Assembly: GCA_021770005.1 (NCBI GenBank)
Contig: JAETRV010000014.1
Location: 1-63,713, forward strand
DNA length: 63,713 nt
Direction of reading: 5' to 3'
Source: Anaerotruncus sp.
GTDB taxonomy: Bacteria > Bacillota > Clostridia > Oscillospirales > Ruminococcaceae
The notes beneath the pieces were generated by a model. That model was given only the letters and a program-made list of their open reading frames with translations, was not told where the DNA came from and ran no database searches. The first letter of the stretch is position 1, and each line of letters begins with the position of its first letter. Of the stretch, positions 31,021-40,455 are shown in pieces. The translations under genes and the position numbers were made by a program.

Positions 31021-31545
31021 TCAATCTTTTTCAATCGGAATCCACAGCTCGAACAGCCAGCGCGCGGCATAGGCGCAACCGGTCCCGAGTAGCGCCCCCG
31101 CGAGCAGGTCGGTGAGATAATGCACCGACAGATAGAGCCGCGAAAACAGGATGAGCAGCGCGGTTGCCAGCGCCACCCTGCCCCACCGCTTGGGGTCCAT
31201 CATCCAGACCACCATTGCCCCCGCAAACGAAACCGCAGCGTGTCCCGAAGGGAAGGAGTAGGAGGATTCCGGCGGGATCAGAAGTTGGAGATTGGGCAGG
31301 TGGGTATAAGGGCGGGCGCGCTGGAACAGGTTTTTCAAGGTCCCTTCCCCAAAGATCAGCATGAGCAACAGCGAAAGCGCCATCACACCGCCCCATTTGC
31401 GGGTAGGCTTATAGCAGAGCAGGAGCAGACAGACCGCTACCCACAGGTAGCCGTTGTCCCCCAGATGGGTGATCCAGATCATCACCCGGTCCAGCACAGG
31501 ATGGTGCAGGTTTTGCGCAACCCACTCGACAATCCTTAAGTCCAT
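31021..31545 (-). CDS. PAP2-family membrane phosphatase
   Basis: A 174-residue membrane protein with about five hydrophobic segments and the three phosphatase motifs: KNLFQRARPY (K-x6-RP), YSFPSGHAA (PSGH) and SRLYLSVHYLTD (SR-x5-H-x3-D). It removes phosphate from lipid carriers, for example undecaprenyl pyrophosphate or phosphatidate. Substrate cannot be chosen. It is first in a two-gene minus-strand unit with the RACo-like gene; the link between them may be only positional. Confidence 0.88.
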   Translation of the reverse strand: MDLRIVEWVAQNLHHPVLDRVMIWITHLGDNGYLWVAVCLLLLCYKPTRKWGGVMALSLLLMLIFGEGTLKNLFQRARPYTHLPNLQLLIPPESSYSFPSGHAAVSFAGAMVVWMMDPKRWGRVALATALLILFSRLYLSVHYLTDLLAGALLGTGCAYAARWLFELWIPIEKD

Positions 31546-31644
31546 AGCAGTTCCCCCAATTCAAAATAGGTATCGTTGGATCATGGAAGTGGTTTGACTA
31601 TACCACATTCCCGGAAAAAAAGATAGGCCCGGGCTGGAAAATCT

Positions 31645-31672
31645 TTTGCCAAAGCCCATTTTGTGCTATACT
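31645..31672 (+). promoter_or_regulatory. Promoter of the phosphohexomutase gene
   Basis: TTTGCC (31645-31650), 16 bases, then an extended -10 TGCTATACT (31664-31672). Confidence 0.55.
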
Positions 31673-31734
31673 GTAAAAAAACAGCGCATAGATGCACAAT
31701 CTGTTTTCATCTATATCTTTTAGGAGGGGTTTTT

Positions 31735-33255
31735 ATGTCGATTACCAGACAGGAGATGCGCCGGCTGCAAAATGGCAGCGATGTGCGCGGGGTCGCGGTG
31801 GAAGGGGTTGAGGGGCAGCCGGTCACCCTGACCGGCGAGGCCGCAAACCGGATTGCCCAGGCGTTCGCACGTTGGCTGTCCGCAAAAACCGGAAAACCGG
31901 CAGTATCCCTTCGGATTTCTGTGGGGCACGATTCCCGTATCTCCGCGCCCGCACTCAAGGCGGCGGTGCTGGGCGGACTCCGGGCACAAGAGGTGACCGC
32001 ACTCGACTGCGGGCTGGCCTCCACTCCTTCGATGTTTATGTCGGTCCTCTTCCCCGAAACCGCCTGTGACGGGGCGATGATGATTACCGCCAGCCATCTC
32101 CCGTTTAACCGCAACGGCTTAAAGTTTTTTGACGCAGACGGGGGGCTGGAACACGCTGACATCACCGCCCTCTTGGAGGATGCCGGCGGACTGGAAGCCG
32201 CGGAAGCGCCTCTAGATGGGGTCGAGCCGGTTGACCTGCTCTCCCTCTACGCCGCAAGCCTGCGCAAAAAAATCTGCGACGGAGTAAAAGCGGAGGACTA
32301 TGCGCACCCGCTGGCAGGGCTGAAAATCGCAGTTGACGCGGGCAACGGGGCGGGCGGCTTTTTTGTGGAACAGGTATTGCAGCCGCTCGGCGCGGACACC
32401 ACCGGAAGCCGCTATCTGGACCCGGACGGAACATTCCCCAACCACATCCCCAATCCGGAGGACAAGCGGGCGATGGAGGCGGTACGGCAGGCGACGCTCG
32501 AGAGCCATGCAGACCTTGGGATTATCTTTGACACCGATGTGGACCGGATGTCAGCGGTCCTGCACGACGGTTCGGAGGTCAACCGGGATGCGATTATCGC
32601 CATGATGGCGGCGATCCTTGCGGACGAATATCCGGGCGGGACGGTGGTCACCGACTCGGTCACCTCCGACCGGCTGACCCGTTTCCTCGAACACGACCTC
32701 GGGATGAAGCACCACCGGTTCAAACGCGGCTATAAAAATGTCATCAACGAGTCCCGGCGGCTGAACGCCGAAGGGGTTCTCTCGCCGCTCGCAATCGAGA
32801 CCTCTGGACATGGCGCGCTCTCGGAAAACTACTTCCTGGATGATGGGGCCTATCTCGCGGTCAAGCTGTTAATCGCCGCCGCAAATGCCCGCCGGCAGGG
32901 CAAACAGGTCGATTCGCTGATCGCCGGCCTGCCGCCCCTCTTCGAAGCGCGCGAATACCGCATGAAGATTGCCGGGGAGGAGTTCCAGAGCTATGGGCAG
33001 GAGGTGCTCAAGGCGTTTGGAGCCCGCGCGAAAGAACAGGGCTACGCGGTCGCGCCGAACTCGTATGAGGGGGTGCGCCTCTCGTTCGATAGTGAAGAGG
33101 TCCAGGGCTGGATGCTGCTGCGGATGTCGCTGCATGATCCGTTGATGCCGCTCAACCTTGAGGGACGCCGGGAGGGCGACTGCGCCCGTCTGGTGGGGAT
33201 CGCCAAAGCGCTGCTTGACGGGTTCGACCGCCTCGACCTTTCCCCGCTCGATTGA
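31735..33255 (+). CDS. Phosphomannomutase/phosphoglucomutase
   Basis: A 506-residue alpha-D-phosphohexomutase. The active-site serine loop is MMITASHLPFNRNG (Ser near 120), the metal loop DTDVDR near 266-271, and the sugar-binding loop ETSGHGALSENY near 355. It moves phosphate between C1 and C6 of hexoses for cell-surface sugar synthesis. TTAGGAGG precedes ATG 31735; an upstream in-frame ATG at 31663 lies in the promoter. The substrate (glucose or mannose phosphate) cannot be fixed from the loops. It has its own promoter and terminator. Confidence 0.9.
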   Translation: MSITRQEMRRLQNGSDVRGVAVEGVEGQPVTLTGEAANRIAQAFARWLSAKTGKPAVSLRISVGHDSRISAPALKAAVLGGLRAQEVTALDCGLASTPSMFMSVLFPETACDGAMMITASHLPFNRNGLKFFDADGGLEHADITALLEDAGGLEAAEAPLDGVEPVDLLSLYAASLRKKICDGVKAEDYAHPLAGLKIAVDAGNGAGGFFVEQVLQPLGADTTGSRYLDPDGTFPNHIPNPEDKRAMEAVRQATLESHADLGIIFDTDVDRMSAVLHDGSEVNRDAIIAMMAAILADEYPGGTVVTDSVTSDRLTRFLEHDLGMKHHRFKRGYKNVINESRRLNAEGVLSPLAIETSGHGALSENYFLDDGAYLAVKLLIAAANARRQGKQVDSLIAGLPPLFEAREYRMKIAGEEFQSYGQEVLKAFGARAKEQGYAVAPNSYEGVRLSFDSEEVQGWMLLRMSLHDPLMPLNLEGRREGDCARLVGIAKALLDGFDRLDLSPLD

Positions 33256-33263
33256 TCTTTCTC

Positions 33264-33311
33264 TAGGGGCTGTTTGAAACATCGAGATTACCGTCCCTTT
33301 GCACAAAAAGC
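33264..33311. repeat. Half copy of a dispersed intergenic repeat (family 1)
   Basis: TAGGGGCTGTTTGAAACATC and the following CCGTC...CAAAAAGC match the right terminus of the full copy at 63133-63297 in reverse complement. The other half is missing here. Confidence 0.7.
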
Positions 33312-33330
33312 GGGAACTTCCCCGCTTTTT
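33305..33330 (+). terminator. Terminator after the phosphohexomutase gene
   Basis: AAAAAGCGGG (33305-33314), loop AACTTC, CCCGCTTTTT (33321-33330). Confidence 0.85.
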
Positions 33331-33332
33331 GC

Positions 33333-33361
33333 TTGACCCGGTCCCCACAACGGGGTATAAT
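33333..33361 (+). promoter_or_regulatory. Promoter of glycyl-tRNA synthetase
   Basis: TTGACC (33333-33338), 17 bases, TATAAT (33356-33361). The 150-base leader contains ATTCTGCCAAA/TTTGGTAGAAT, an 11-base inverted repeat (about 33439-33472), but no T-box motif. Confidence 0.75.
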
Positions 33362-33517
33362 ACCACAAGGTGGCTATTCTACTCGGGTTATGGCCAGAAC
33401 GATCTGCGGGCGGCTGCCCGCCCCCGTTCCAATTGCCAATTCTGCCAAACCGCTCCGCAATTTGGTAGAATCAGGCATATGATTTTTCGTTATTGAGAGA
33501 TTGAGAGGATGACGCGA

Positions 33518-34909
33518 ATGAAGCATAGTGATAAAACGATGGAAAAGGTAGTAAACCTCTGCAAGAGCCGCGGGTTTGTCTATCCCGGTTCCGAGATTTA
33601 CGGCGGCCTTTCCAACTCGTGGGATTACGGCCCGCTCGGCGTTGAGTTCAAGAACAATGTCAAGCGCGCCTGGTGGAAGAAGTTTGTGCAGGAATCCCCC
33701 TACAACGTGGGGCTGGATTCGGCCATCCTGATGAATCCGCAGGTGTGGGTTGCGTCGGGGCATGTGGGCGGCTTCTCCGACCCGCTGATGGACTGCAAGG
33801 ACTGCAAAACCCGCCACCGCGCGGACAAACTGATCGAGGATGTGACCGGCGAGGCTGCGGACGGTTGGACCAATGAGCAGATGATGTCCTACATTCAGGA
33901 ACATCACATCAAATGCCCGGACTGCGGCGGGGAAAATTTCACCGACATCCGCAAGTTCAACCTGATGTTCAAGACCTTCCAGGGGGTCACTGAGGACGCA
34001 AAAAGCGAGCTTTATCTGCGCCCCGAGACCGCACAGGGCATCTTTGTCAACTTCCAGAATGTCCAGCGCACTACCCGCAAAAAGCTCCCATTCGGCGTCG
34101 GGCAGATCGGCAAATCGTTCCGTAACGAGATCACGCCCGGTAACTTCATCTTCCGGATCCGTGAGTTCGAGCAGATGGAGCTGGAGTTCTTCTGCAAACC
34201 CGATACCGATTTGGAGTGGTTCCAGTATTGGCGCGGTTTCTGCGAAAACTGGCTGCTTTCGCTCGGCATGACCAAAGAGAATCTGCGTCTGCGCGACCAC
34301 GCAAAGGAGGAGCTGTCGTTCTATTCCAAAGCGACCACCGATATCGAATATCTCTTCCCGTTTGGCTGGGGCGAGCTGTGGGGGATCGCCGACCGCACCA
34401 ACTATGACCTCGGACGCCATTCGGAGGAATCCGGAAAAGCCCTTGATTACTTCGATCAGGAAGCCAACGAGCGGTATGTCCCCTATGTGGTGGAGCCGTC
34501 GCTCGGCGCTGACCGCGTCGCGCTGGCATTCCTTTGCGATGCTTACGACGAAGAGGTCGTCAGCACGGATGATAAGGGTAAGGAGGACATCCGGGTCGTC
34601 ATGCGGCTGCATCCCGCACTGGCCCCGTTCAAAGCCTGTGTGCTGCCCCTCTCCAAAAAGCTGAACGACGGCGCAGGCAAAATTTACGAAACCCTCTCCA
34701 AAGAGTTTATGGTCGATTATGATGATGCCGGCTCGATCGGGAAACGGTACCGCCGTCAAGACGAGATCGGGACCCCGCTCTGCATCACCTATGACTTTGA
34801 TTCCGAGGCAGACGGCTGTGTAACCGTCCGTGACCGCGATACAATGGCACAGGAGCGCATCAAAATCGAGTCGCTTTTGGAGTATATCCGAGCAAAAATT
34901 CAGTTTTAA
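33518..34909 (+). CDS. glyQS: Glycyl-tRNA synthetase (alpha2, class II)
   Basis: A 463-residue class II synthetase of the dimeric type. It starts [32 protein letters not shown], and has [16 protein letters not shown] (motif 2 region), [20 protein letters not shown] and a C-terminal [14 protein letters not shown] (motif 3). A zinc insert CKDCKTRHR and CPDCGGENF lies near 90-140. The anticodon domain follows [11 protein letters not shown]. It charges tRNA-Gly for translation. GAGAGG lies 9 bases before ATG 33518; ATG 33509 touches that site and is less likely. A terminator and tRNA-Pro follow. Confidence 0.96.
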   Translation: MKHSDKTMEKVVNLCKSRGFVYPGSEIYGGLSNSWDYGPLGVEFKNNVKRAWWKKFVQESPYNVGLDSAILMNPQVWVASGHVGGFSDPLMDCKDCKTRHRADKLIEDVTGEAADGWTNEQMMSYIQEHHIKCPDCGGENFTDIRKFNLMFKTFQGVTEDAKSELYLRPETAQGIFVNFQNVQRTTRKKLPFGVGQIGKSFRNEITPGNFIFRIREFEQMELEFFCKPDTDLEWFQYWRGFCENWLLSLGMTKENLRLRDHAKEELSFYSKATTDIEYLFPFGWGELWGIADRTNYDLGRHSEESGKALDYFDQEANERYVPYVVEPSLGADRVALAFLCDAYDEEVVSTDDKGKEDIRVVMRLHPALAPFKACVLPLSKKLNDGAGKIYETLSKEFMVDYDDAGSIGKRYRRQDEIGTPLCITYDFDSEADGCVTVRDRDTMAQERIKIESLLEYIRAKIQF

Positions 34910-34916
34910 ATCCCTT

Positions 34917-34944
34917 CCGGCGGGGTGAAAAATCGCCCCGCCGG
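34917..34944 (+). terminator. Terminator after glycyl-tRNA synthetase
   Basis: CCGGCGGGG (34917-34925) pairs with CCCCGCCGG (34936-34944), followed by TTTGA. Confidence 0.75.
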
Positions 34945-34945
34945 T

Positions 34946-34974
34946 TTGACACCGCCTTCAGATTCTGCTATACT
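34946..34974 (+). promoter_or_regulatory. Promoter of tRNA-Pro
   Basis: TTGACA (34946-34951), 17 bases, TATACT (34969-34974), 18 bases before the tRNA. Confidence 0.85.
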
Positions 34975-34992
34975 ATCATTATACTGAAAATC

Positions 34993-35068
34993 CGGGGTGT
35001 AGCGCAGTTGGTAGCGCGCCTGCTTTGGGAGCAGGATGCCGTGGGTTCGAATCCCGCCACTCCGACCA
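34993..35068 (+). tRNA. tRNA-Pro (anticodon UGG)
   Basis: The acceptor stem is CGGGGTG pairing with CACTCCG, followed by discriminator A and an encoded CCA. The anticodon stem CCTGC/GCAGG encloses TTTGGGA with anticodon TGG. The T arm has GGGTTCGAATCCC. A near-consensus promoter and a terminator flank it. Confidence 0.97.
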
Positions 35069-35073
35069 GTCTT

Positions 35074-35106
35074 GAGAACCATCGATTTATGTCGATGGTT
35101 CTCTCT
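35074..35106 (+). terminator. Terminator of tRNA-Pro
   Basis: GAGAACCATCGA (35074-35085), loop TTTATG, TCGATGGTTCTC (35092-35103), TCTTT. Confidence 0.85.
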
Positions 35107-35387
35107 CTTTGTAGATTTATATTTGGTGCCTCTTCTGTATCAATACAACCAAAATTTTCTTGCAATTTTTTCAGCTATCTGCTATATTTAAATATAAGTC
35201 CTAATAGCGAGTGCTATTGAGGCATCCAATATTCATATGCGAGATATGAATTTGTGGGCACAACTGAATTGACAGGGCTTTCTCTGTATAACTATATGGA
35301 AGGGTATGTCTGCCTGTACTTCTCTTGATGTTTACATCTTCGTATCTTGTGTGCGAAGGTGTTTTTATTTTTGAAAGGAGTATTAAA
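35107..35387. other. AT-rich gap between tRNA-Pro and the AIPR gene
   Basis: No gene is seen. The base composition falls sharply compared with the sequence on both sides, as expected at the edge of a transferred segment. I found no direct repeat of the tRNA 3' end here or just after the AIPR gene. Confidence 0.5.
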
Positions 35388-36566
35388 ATGCCAAAATTCA
35401 AAATGCACGCAAGAGAATTCAAAACCATGCGCGACCCCAACCGCAAACCAGACGGACATATTAAACACATCTGTTATTTGGAAGCAGCAACCATTCCGCA
35501 AGAATTGCGGGCCTGGTCAGGCACTAACCCTCGCGATCAAAAGATGACGACGGATGTGGCAAAATCCATCATCGACAGCCTGGAAGAAAATGACGATTTT
35601 CATGAATTAAACCGCGGCTTGCTCTTTTCGGTGGAATCCGTTCACTATGACAACAGAACCGAGTTGTTAACAATTGAGCTGACAAACAATGATATCCACG
35701 GCAACATCGACGGCGGGCACACACTTCGGGCGATTTTCGATGCACAGACCGCAAAAAAGAATCTGAATGCCCGCTATGTATTCGCAGAATTTTTTGTCGG
35801 CATTCTCTCTCCAGTAGAACTTGCTGCGGCACGCAATACCTCTGTCCAGGTTGATTTAAAGTCTCAGGAGGAACTTAAAAAGAGCTTTGACGTTCTGAAG
35901 CGTATTCTTGCGCCACTCCCTTTTGAGCCGCGTATTGCCTACCACATGAATCAGCACTATGACGAAGAGGTGCAGATTATTGATGTGCGTGAAATCATTA
36001 CCATTCTGAATATGTTTAATCAGAACCTTTACCCAGTGATGGGGCAGCAGGGCCTTTCCGGTGATGGACAGCCCATCCAAAGTTATACCGGCAAGGAGGT
36101 CAGTCTAAAGAGGTTCCTAAATCAAGGAAAAGAATCTCGCGAGCAGGTTCTGGAAAATATGCGTCCAATTATCGAGGACATTTTCCAGCTCTGGGAAACG
36201 GTAGAGCGAGAATTCCCGCAGAAGGTCAAGAATGGTAAACACCAATATGGCGTAAAAAAGTATGCCAAATATAACAAAGGTGAGATTGTCGGCCGCTCAC
36301 TCTTTTATCAATCTGATCTCATCTATTTGGTGCCTAAAGGAATTCTCTATCCTGTAACTGGCGCGTTTCGTGCCCTAATTTCAATAGACGGTGCCACCGG
36401 AAAGTACACCTGGAAAAAAGACCCTCTGGATGTTTGGAATATCCTGGGCGACCGTCTCGCAGCGATTGTGTGGGATGAAAAGGAAGAAAATCCCGAATAT
36501 CTTGGGAAAAGCCGTAATTTGTGGAGCAATCTTTTTAAAGAAGTTTTGTTATATACTTTGGTGTGA
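35388..36566 (+). CDS. AIPR-family abortive infection protein
   Basis: A 392-residue protein resembling the AIPR (abortive infection phage resistance) family. Features are DFHELNRGLLFSVESVHYDN, NNDIHGNIDGGHTLRAIFDA (the conserved DGGHTLxAI box near residues 105-115), NTSVQVDLKSQEELKKSFDV and a C-terminal RSLFYQSDLIYLVPKGILYP. AAAGGAG lies 7 bases before ATG 35388. AIPR proteins are linked to phage defence, sometimes with restriction genes, but here it stands alone. The AT-rich codon use and location directly downstream of tRNA-Pro suggest horizontal gain. Mechanism is unknown. Confidence 0.75.
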   Translation: MPKFKMHAREFKTMRDPNRKPDGHIKHICYLEAATIPQELRAWSGTNPRDQKMTTDVAKSIIDSLEENDDFHELNRGLLFSVESVHYDNRTELLTIELTNNDIHGNIDGGHTLRAIFDAQTAKKNLNARYVFAEFFVGILSPVELAAARNTSVQVDLKSQEELKKSFDVLKRILAPLPFEPRIAYHMNQHYDEEVQIIDVREIITILNMFNQNLYPVMGQQGLSGDGQPIQSYTGKEVSLKRFLNQGKESREQVLENMRPIIEDIFQLWETVEREFPQKVKNGKHQYGVKKYAKYNKGEIVGRSLFYQSDLIYLVPKGILYPVTGAFRALISIDGATGKYTWKKDPLDVWNILGDRLAAIVWDEKEENPEYLGKSRNLWSNLFKEVLLYTLV

Positions 36567-36594
36567 AACAAGAACCCAGGAAAAACCTCTTGCT

Positions 36595-36780
36595 GACGGC
36601 CTGAAACCGTCAATTCAGAACCTTTACAGAAGGCTTTTTCTCTTGCAAACTTGCAAAAAAACGCTCTTAGGACAGAGCGGCGCTTCTCAGGAGAAAGCGT
36701 TTCGCCTGATCTCCGCGTAAGAGCCGCTTTCGACGGTTGCGCCTCGAAATGCTTCGCTGCGGCCGGCATTTGTTCCCTTT
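36595..36780. repeat. Copy of the structured intergenic repeat (family 2)
   Basis: Contains GGCTTTTTCTCTTG, CGCTTCTCAGGA and GAAAGCGTTTCGCC, then TAAGAGCCGC and CGACGGTTGCGC, in the same order as at 56200-56360. It is more degenerate than the copies at 40496 and 56187. Confidence 0.65.
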
Positions 36781-36805
36781 CATAAAACAGCGCTTATACC
36801 GTAAC

Positions 36806-36850
36806 AGGGCCCGACCAATCAGCTTGATGGTCAGGCCCTGAACATTTTTC
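36806..36850. terminator. Terminator between the AIPR gene and the convergent dehydrogenase gene
   Basis: CAGGGCC and GACCA pair with TGGTC and GGCCCTG, with one mismatch and a 10-base loop, then AACATTTTT on the plus strand. Confidence 0.65.
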
Positions 36851-36851
36851 T

Positions 36852-37811
36852 CTATACCAGCCGGTTCTTTTCGGGTAGATGTCCAGCCAGGAAGTCGAGC
36901 AGGTTCTGTGCGGCGACCTCGTTCAGGCGGGTGAATGCCTCGTTGGTAAACGACGCGGTATGCGGCGTCAAAATCACGTTCGGGCAGCCCACCAGCGGGG
37001 AATCGGTACACGGCTCGTGGTCATAGGCATCCACGCCGGCGCCCGCCAGATGACCGCTTTCCAGTGCGGCGCGCAGAGCGTCCGCATCCATCACCGGCCC
37101 GCGAGCGGTATTGATAAACACGCTGCCCGGTTTCATCTGGGCGAACCGCTCCGCGTTGAACATCCTGCGTGTTTCGTCAGTCAGCGGCATATTGGCAGAG
37201 ACATAGTCGCTTTCCGCCAGCAGCTGGTCCAGCGGGGCATAGTGCACCCGGTACTTCTCCTCCCACTCGGGGCGCGGATGTCGGCAGTAGTAGAGGACCC
37301 GCATCCCAAACGGAACCGCGCGCAGCGCGACCTCTTTGCCGATCCCGCCAAAGCCGACCAGGCCCAGCGTTTTGCCGCTGGTGCCGGATGTATAGTTCCG
37401 CTGCCATACCCCCTGCTGCATCTGCGCATTCTGTTCGGTGACCCGTCGGGCAAAGTGGAGGACATAGGCCATAACCAGTTCGGCACAAGCCCCCTCAATC
37501 GCGCCCAATGCGCGGCACACGGTAATCCCATGGTCCCGGCAGGCGTCCAAATCGACCGAGTCATAGCCGATCGAACGGCGGGAGATCAGTTTCAGGTTGG
37601 GCAGGCGCTCAATCAGCGCGCGCGGATACGGTTCTAGCCCCGAAATTGCGAGGTCGGCGTCTTTCAGGACATCATACATAGTCTCCATACTGGTACTCGT
37701 GCTGAATCCCTCGGCGCTGTGGTCCTCGATCGTAAGGCCGGAGCCATTGAGCAGGGAGAGCGGGCGCGGGTCTCCGGTGGAGAAATCCCGGGCGGTAATC
37801 ACAAGCTTCAT
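36852..37811 (-). CDS. D-isomer-specific 2-hydroxyacid dehydrogenase
   Basis: A 319-residue NAD(P)-dependent dehydrogenase. The nucleotide fold is GKTLGLVGFGGIGKEVALRA. The catalytic Arg is in INTARGPVMDADAL, the Glu in GAGVDAYDHEP and the His in ILTPHTASFT. It interconverts a 2-keto acid and a D-2-hydroxy acid. Beside glycerate kinase, likely substrates are hydroxypyruvate or tartronate semialdehyde yielding D-glycerate, but phosphoglycerate-type activity cannot be ruled out. The start ATG 37811 is 15 bases after the kinase stop, so it is the last gene of the minus-strand catabolic operon. Confidence 0.88.
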   Translation of the reverse strand: MKLVITARDFSTGDPRPLSLLNGSGLTIEDHSAEGFSTSTSMETMYDVLKDADLAISGLEPYPRALIERLPNLKLISRRSIGYDSVDLDACRDHGITVCRALGAIEGACAELVMAYVLHFARRVTEQNAQMQQGVWQRNYTSGTSGKTLGLVGFGGIGKEVALRAVPFGMRVLYYCRHPRPEWEEKYRVHYAPLDQLLAESDYVSANMPLTDETRRMFNAERFAQMKPGSVFINTARGPVMDADALRAALESGHLAGAGVDAYDHEPCTDSPLVGCPNVILTPHTASFTNEAFTRLNEVAAQNLLDFLAGHLPEKNRLV

Positions 37812-37823
37812 GCGTCAGCCCCC

Positions 37824-39059
37824 TCAGCCGTCGAGCAACGCGACCGCAACATCGTTGACGTTGGTGCCGGTGGGCCCGGTCATAATCAGCCCCTCCACCG
37901 CTTTCAAGGCGTTGTAGGCATCGTTCTCACGCAGCACGCCGAATACATCGATCCCCTTGGCGTGCAGTGCGGACTCGGTTTCACCGTCCACATAGCCGCC
38001 CGCCGCATCGGTGGGGCCGTCGGTCCCGTCGCTGCCCACCGAAAAGACAGCCGCGCCTGTCAGGCCCGCAATGCCCGGTGCAGCGGCGAGCGCCAGCTCC
38101 TGATTGCGCCCGCCAAGCCCTTTGCCGGTCAGGTGCACCACCGTTTCGCCGCCCGCGATCCATGCCATGCGGCGTCCGTCATCCGCATGGGTGCGTAGGA
38201 TATTGGCAAGGAAGCCACCAGCCTCCCGCGCCTCACAGCTCAGACGGTCGGTCAGCAGGACCGGCTCATATCCAAGCGCTTTGCATTCAGCGGCTGCCGC
38301 GGTGCAAAGCTCCCGCACGCTGCCGGTAATCTGGGTGGTCACGTTGTCCAGCGATTTCGGGGTTTCCTGCCGCAGCAGTTCCATCGCCTTTTCCGAGAAG
38401 TTGAGGTGGTATTTTTCCACGATCGCCACCGCCTGCTCACAGGTGGAAGCATCCGGACAGGCCGGGCCGCTGGCGATCATGTCGAGCGGGTCGCCCAGAA
38501 TGTCGCTCAGGACGATGCTGAACACCTGCGCCGGAGCGCAAAGCTCGGCAAACCGCCCGCCCTTGACCCGGCTGAGCCGTTTGCGGATGGTATTCATCTC
38601 GACGATGTCCGCCCCACAGGCCAACAACTGGCGGGTGATGTCCTGCAGCTCTTCCCCCGAAACGAGCGGCTGCTCGAACAGCGCACTGCCGCCGCCCGAA
38701 AGCAGGAAGAGCACTGTGTCCTCTGGTTTCAGGTCTTTGACCAGCTCGAGCGCATGGCCGGTGGCGGAAAAACTCCCCTCATCCGGCACCGGGTGCCCGC
38801 CTTCGTAGCAGTCCACGCCGGGAATCTGGCCCATCACATGGTCATATTTGGTGACCACCACACCGCCGTCCACCCGTCCGAGCGCCTGCACTGCAGCATT
38901 GGCCATCTGCCAGGCAGCTTTTCCGGCAGCCACCAGCAGGGTTTTCCCGCCCCGCGGCTGGTAGGATTTCAGCGCGCGCTGTACCGCCGAGTCAGGCAGG
39001 ACCGCTTTCAGGCTGGCGGAGATGATCTTATCCGCATCGTTGCGCAAAGGTTGGTTCAT
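37824..39059 (-). CDS. Glycerate 2-kinase (GckA/MOFRL family)
   Basis: A 411-residue kinase of the DUF4147/MOFRL type. KTLLVAAGKAAWQMANAAVQ, FLLSGGGSALFEQP and NTIRKRLSRVKGGRFAELCA are the N-terminal active-site blocks. The MOFRL domain is GGRNQELALAAAPGIAGLTG then SVGSDGTDGPTDAAGGYVDG. It phosphorylates D-glycerate to 2-phosphoglycerate, feeding glycolysis. TACAGGAGG precedes ATG 39059. It lies 67 bases after the glucarate dehydratase gene. It supports a pathway in which glucarate carbon is cleaved to pyruvate and tartronate semialdehyde. Confidence 0.9.
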   Translation of the reverse strand: MNQPLRNDADKIISASLKAVLPDSAVQRALKSYQPRGGKTLLVAAGKAAWQMANAAVQALGRVDGGVVVTKYDHVMGQIPGVDCYEGGHPVPDEGSFSATGHALELVKDLKPEDTVLFLLSGGGSALFEQPLVSGEELQDITRQLLACGADIVEMNTIRKRLSRVKGGRFAELCAPAQVFSIVLSDILGDPLDMIASGPACPDASTCEQAVAIVEKYHLNFSEKAMELLRQETPKSLDNVTTQITGSVRELCTAAAAECKALGYEPVLLTDRLSCEAREAGGFLANILRTHADDGRRMAWIAGGETVVHLTGKGLGGRNQELALAAAPGIAGLTGAAVFSVGSDGTDGPTDAAGGYVDGETESALHAKGIDVFGVLRENDAYNALKAVEGLIMTGPTGTNVNDVAVALLDG

Positions 39060-39126
39060 CTGTTTCTCCTCCTGTAAAACAGGCAGGCAGGGGGAACCCC
39101 CGGCCTGCCGGTCATTGTTGTTTGTA

Positions 39127-40455
39127 TCAGCGTACCATGCAGGGGCGCTTGTTGTCAAATTTCCAGCCCGGGATCAGGTACTGCATCCCGATCGCGTCGT
39201 CGCGCGCGCCGAGGCAGTTGTCCAGATAGAGCTTGTTGGCTTTCATCACCTGCTCGCGGTCAACCTCGATGCCAAGGCCGCCCTTCTTCGGCAGGTCGAT
39301 GCATCCATCCACAATCTGCATCGGCTCTTTGGTCAGCCGCTCGCGGCCTTCCTGCCAGATCCAGTGGGTGTCGATACCGTTCATCTTGCCCGGGATCGCG
39401 GCCGCGCACTGCACCACCATTGCCAGCGAGATGTCGAAGTGGTTGTTCGAGTGGCAGCCCCACATCATGCCAAAATCGTTGCAGAGCTGGCCCACACGGA
39501 CCGAACCGTTCATGGTCCAGAAATGCGGGTCTGCCAGCGGGATGTCCACGCTGTTGAGCGCGATGCAGTGGCACATCTGCCGCCAGTCGGTGTTAATCAT
39601 GTTGGTGGCGGTGGGCATACCGCTCGCCTTCTTGAACTCGGCCATGACCTCGCGTCCGGAGAACCCGTTCTCCGCGCCGCAGGGGTCTTCACAGTAGGCA
39701 AGGACCTCCTTGAGCTGCGGGGCGATTTCGAGCGCTTCCGCAAGGCTCCAGCAGCCGTTCGGGTCGAGGTCTACGCGCGCCTCGGGGAATGCCGCCTTGA
39801 TCGCCTGGACCGCTTTCAGCTCCTCCTTGGGAGCGAGGACGCCGCCCTTGAGCTTGAAGTCCACAAACCCGTATTTCTCGTGGGTCGCCTTCGCAAGCGC
39901 AACGATCGCTTCGGGGGTCATGGCCTCCTCATGGCGCAGACGGTACCAGTCGCACTCGGCGTCCGGCTCCTCCTCGTAGGGAAGGTCGGTCTTTTTGCGG
40001 TCGCCCACATAGAAGAGGTAGGAGAGGAATTGCACCCGCTCGCGCTGGATGCCGTCGCCCATCAGCGCAGCCGCCGGCACGTCGAGGAATTTGCCCAGCA
40101 GGTCGAGCAGCGGCGCTTCAATCGCGGTCACCACATGTACGCCGGTGCGCAGGTCAAAGGTTTGCAAGCCGCGCACATCGTCTTTGATGTTGGCATCCAG
40201 CCATGCGCGGACCTTGTTCAGGGTCTGCTTGTAATCGGCGATGCTGGTGCCGATTACGAGGTCTTTCACAGCCTCGAGCGCGTTGGTGATCTTCTGGCCG
40301 CCCGGCACCTCGCCCACACCTTCCACTCCGTTGGAGTCGGTGAGAATCACGATGTTGCGGGTAAAATAGGGGGCATGTGCGCCCGAAAGGTTCAGCTCCA
40401 TGCAGTCATGGCCGGCTACCGGGAAAACTTCCATTTTAGCAACGGTTGGGATCAT
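39127..40455 (-). CDS. gudD: Glucarate dehydratase (enolase superfamily)
   Basis: A 442-residue glucarate dehydratase. KLKGG (catalytic Lys near residue 200-205), VDLDPNGCW (metal Asp near 230), [11 protein letters not shown] (Glu), [12 protein letters not shown] and the general acid His in [14 protein letters not shown] near 336 match GudD. It removes water from D-glucarate (and L-idarate) to give 5-keto-4-deoxyglucarate. AAGGAG precedes ATG 40455. It is first of a three-gene run with glycerate kinase and the dehydrogenase; the product is the substrate of the DapA-family lyase encoded just upstream and also the product of galactarate dehydratase at 46681. Confidence 0.95.
   Translation of the reverse strand: MIPTVAKMEVFPVAGHDCMELNLSGAHAPYFTRNIVILTDSNGVEGVGEVPGGQKITNALEAVKDLVIGTSIADYKQTLNKVRAWLDANIKDDVRGLQTFDLRTGVHVVTAIEAPLLDLLGKFLDVPAAALMGDGIQRERVQFLSYLFYVGDRKKTDLPYEEEPDAECDWYRLRHEEAMTPEAIVALAKATHEKYGFVDFKLKGGVLAPKEELKAVQAIKAAFPEARVDLDPNGCWSLAEALEIAPQLKEVLAYCEDPCGAENGFSGREVMAEFKKASGMPTATNMINTDWRQMCHCIALNSVDIPLADPHFWTMNGSVRVGQLCNDFGMMWGCHSNNHFDISLAMVVQCAAAIPGKMNGIDTHWIWQEGRERLTKEPMQIVDGCIDLPKKGGLGIEVDREQVMKANKLYLDNCLGARDDAIGMQYLIPGWKFDNKRPCMVR

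Noticed and set aside
33362-33517. T-box riboswitch before glycyl-tRNA synthetase
   Set aside because: The leader is only about 150 bases, lacks the conserved T-box sequence, and shows one simple inverted repeat.
34993-36800. An integrative element at tRNA-Pro
   Set aside because: No integrase and no repeated tRNA 3' end were found around the AIPR gene, so only a transferred gene can be supported.
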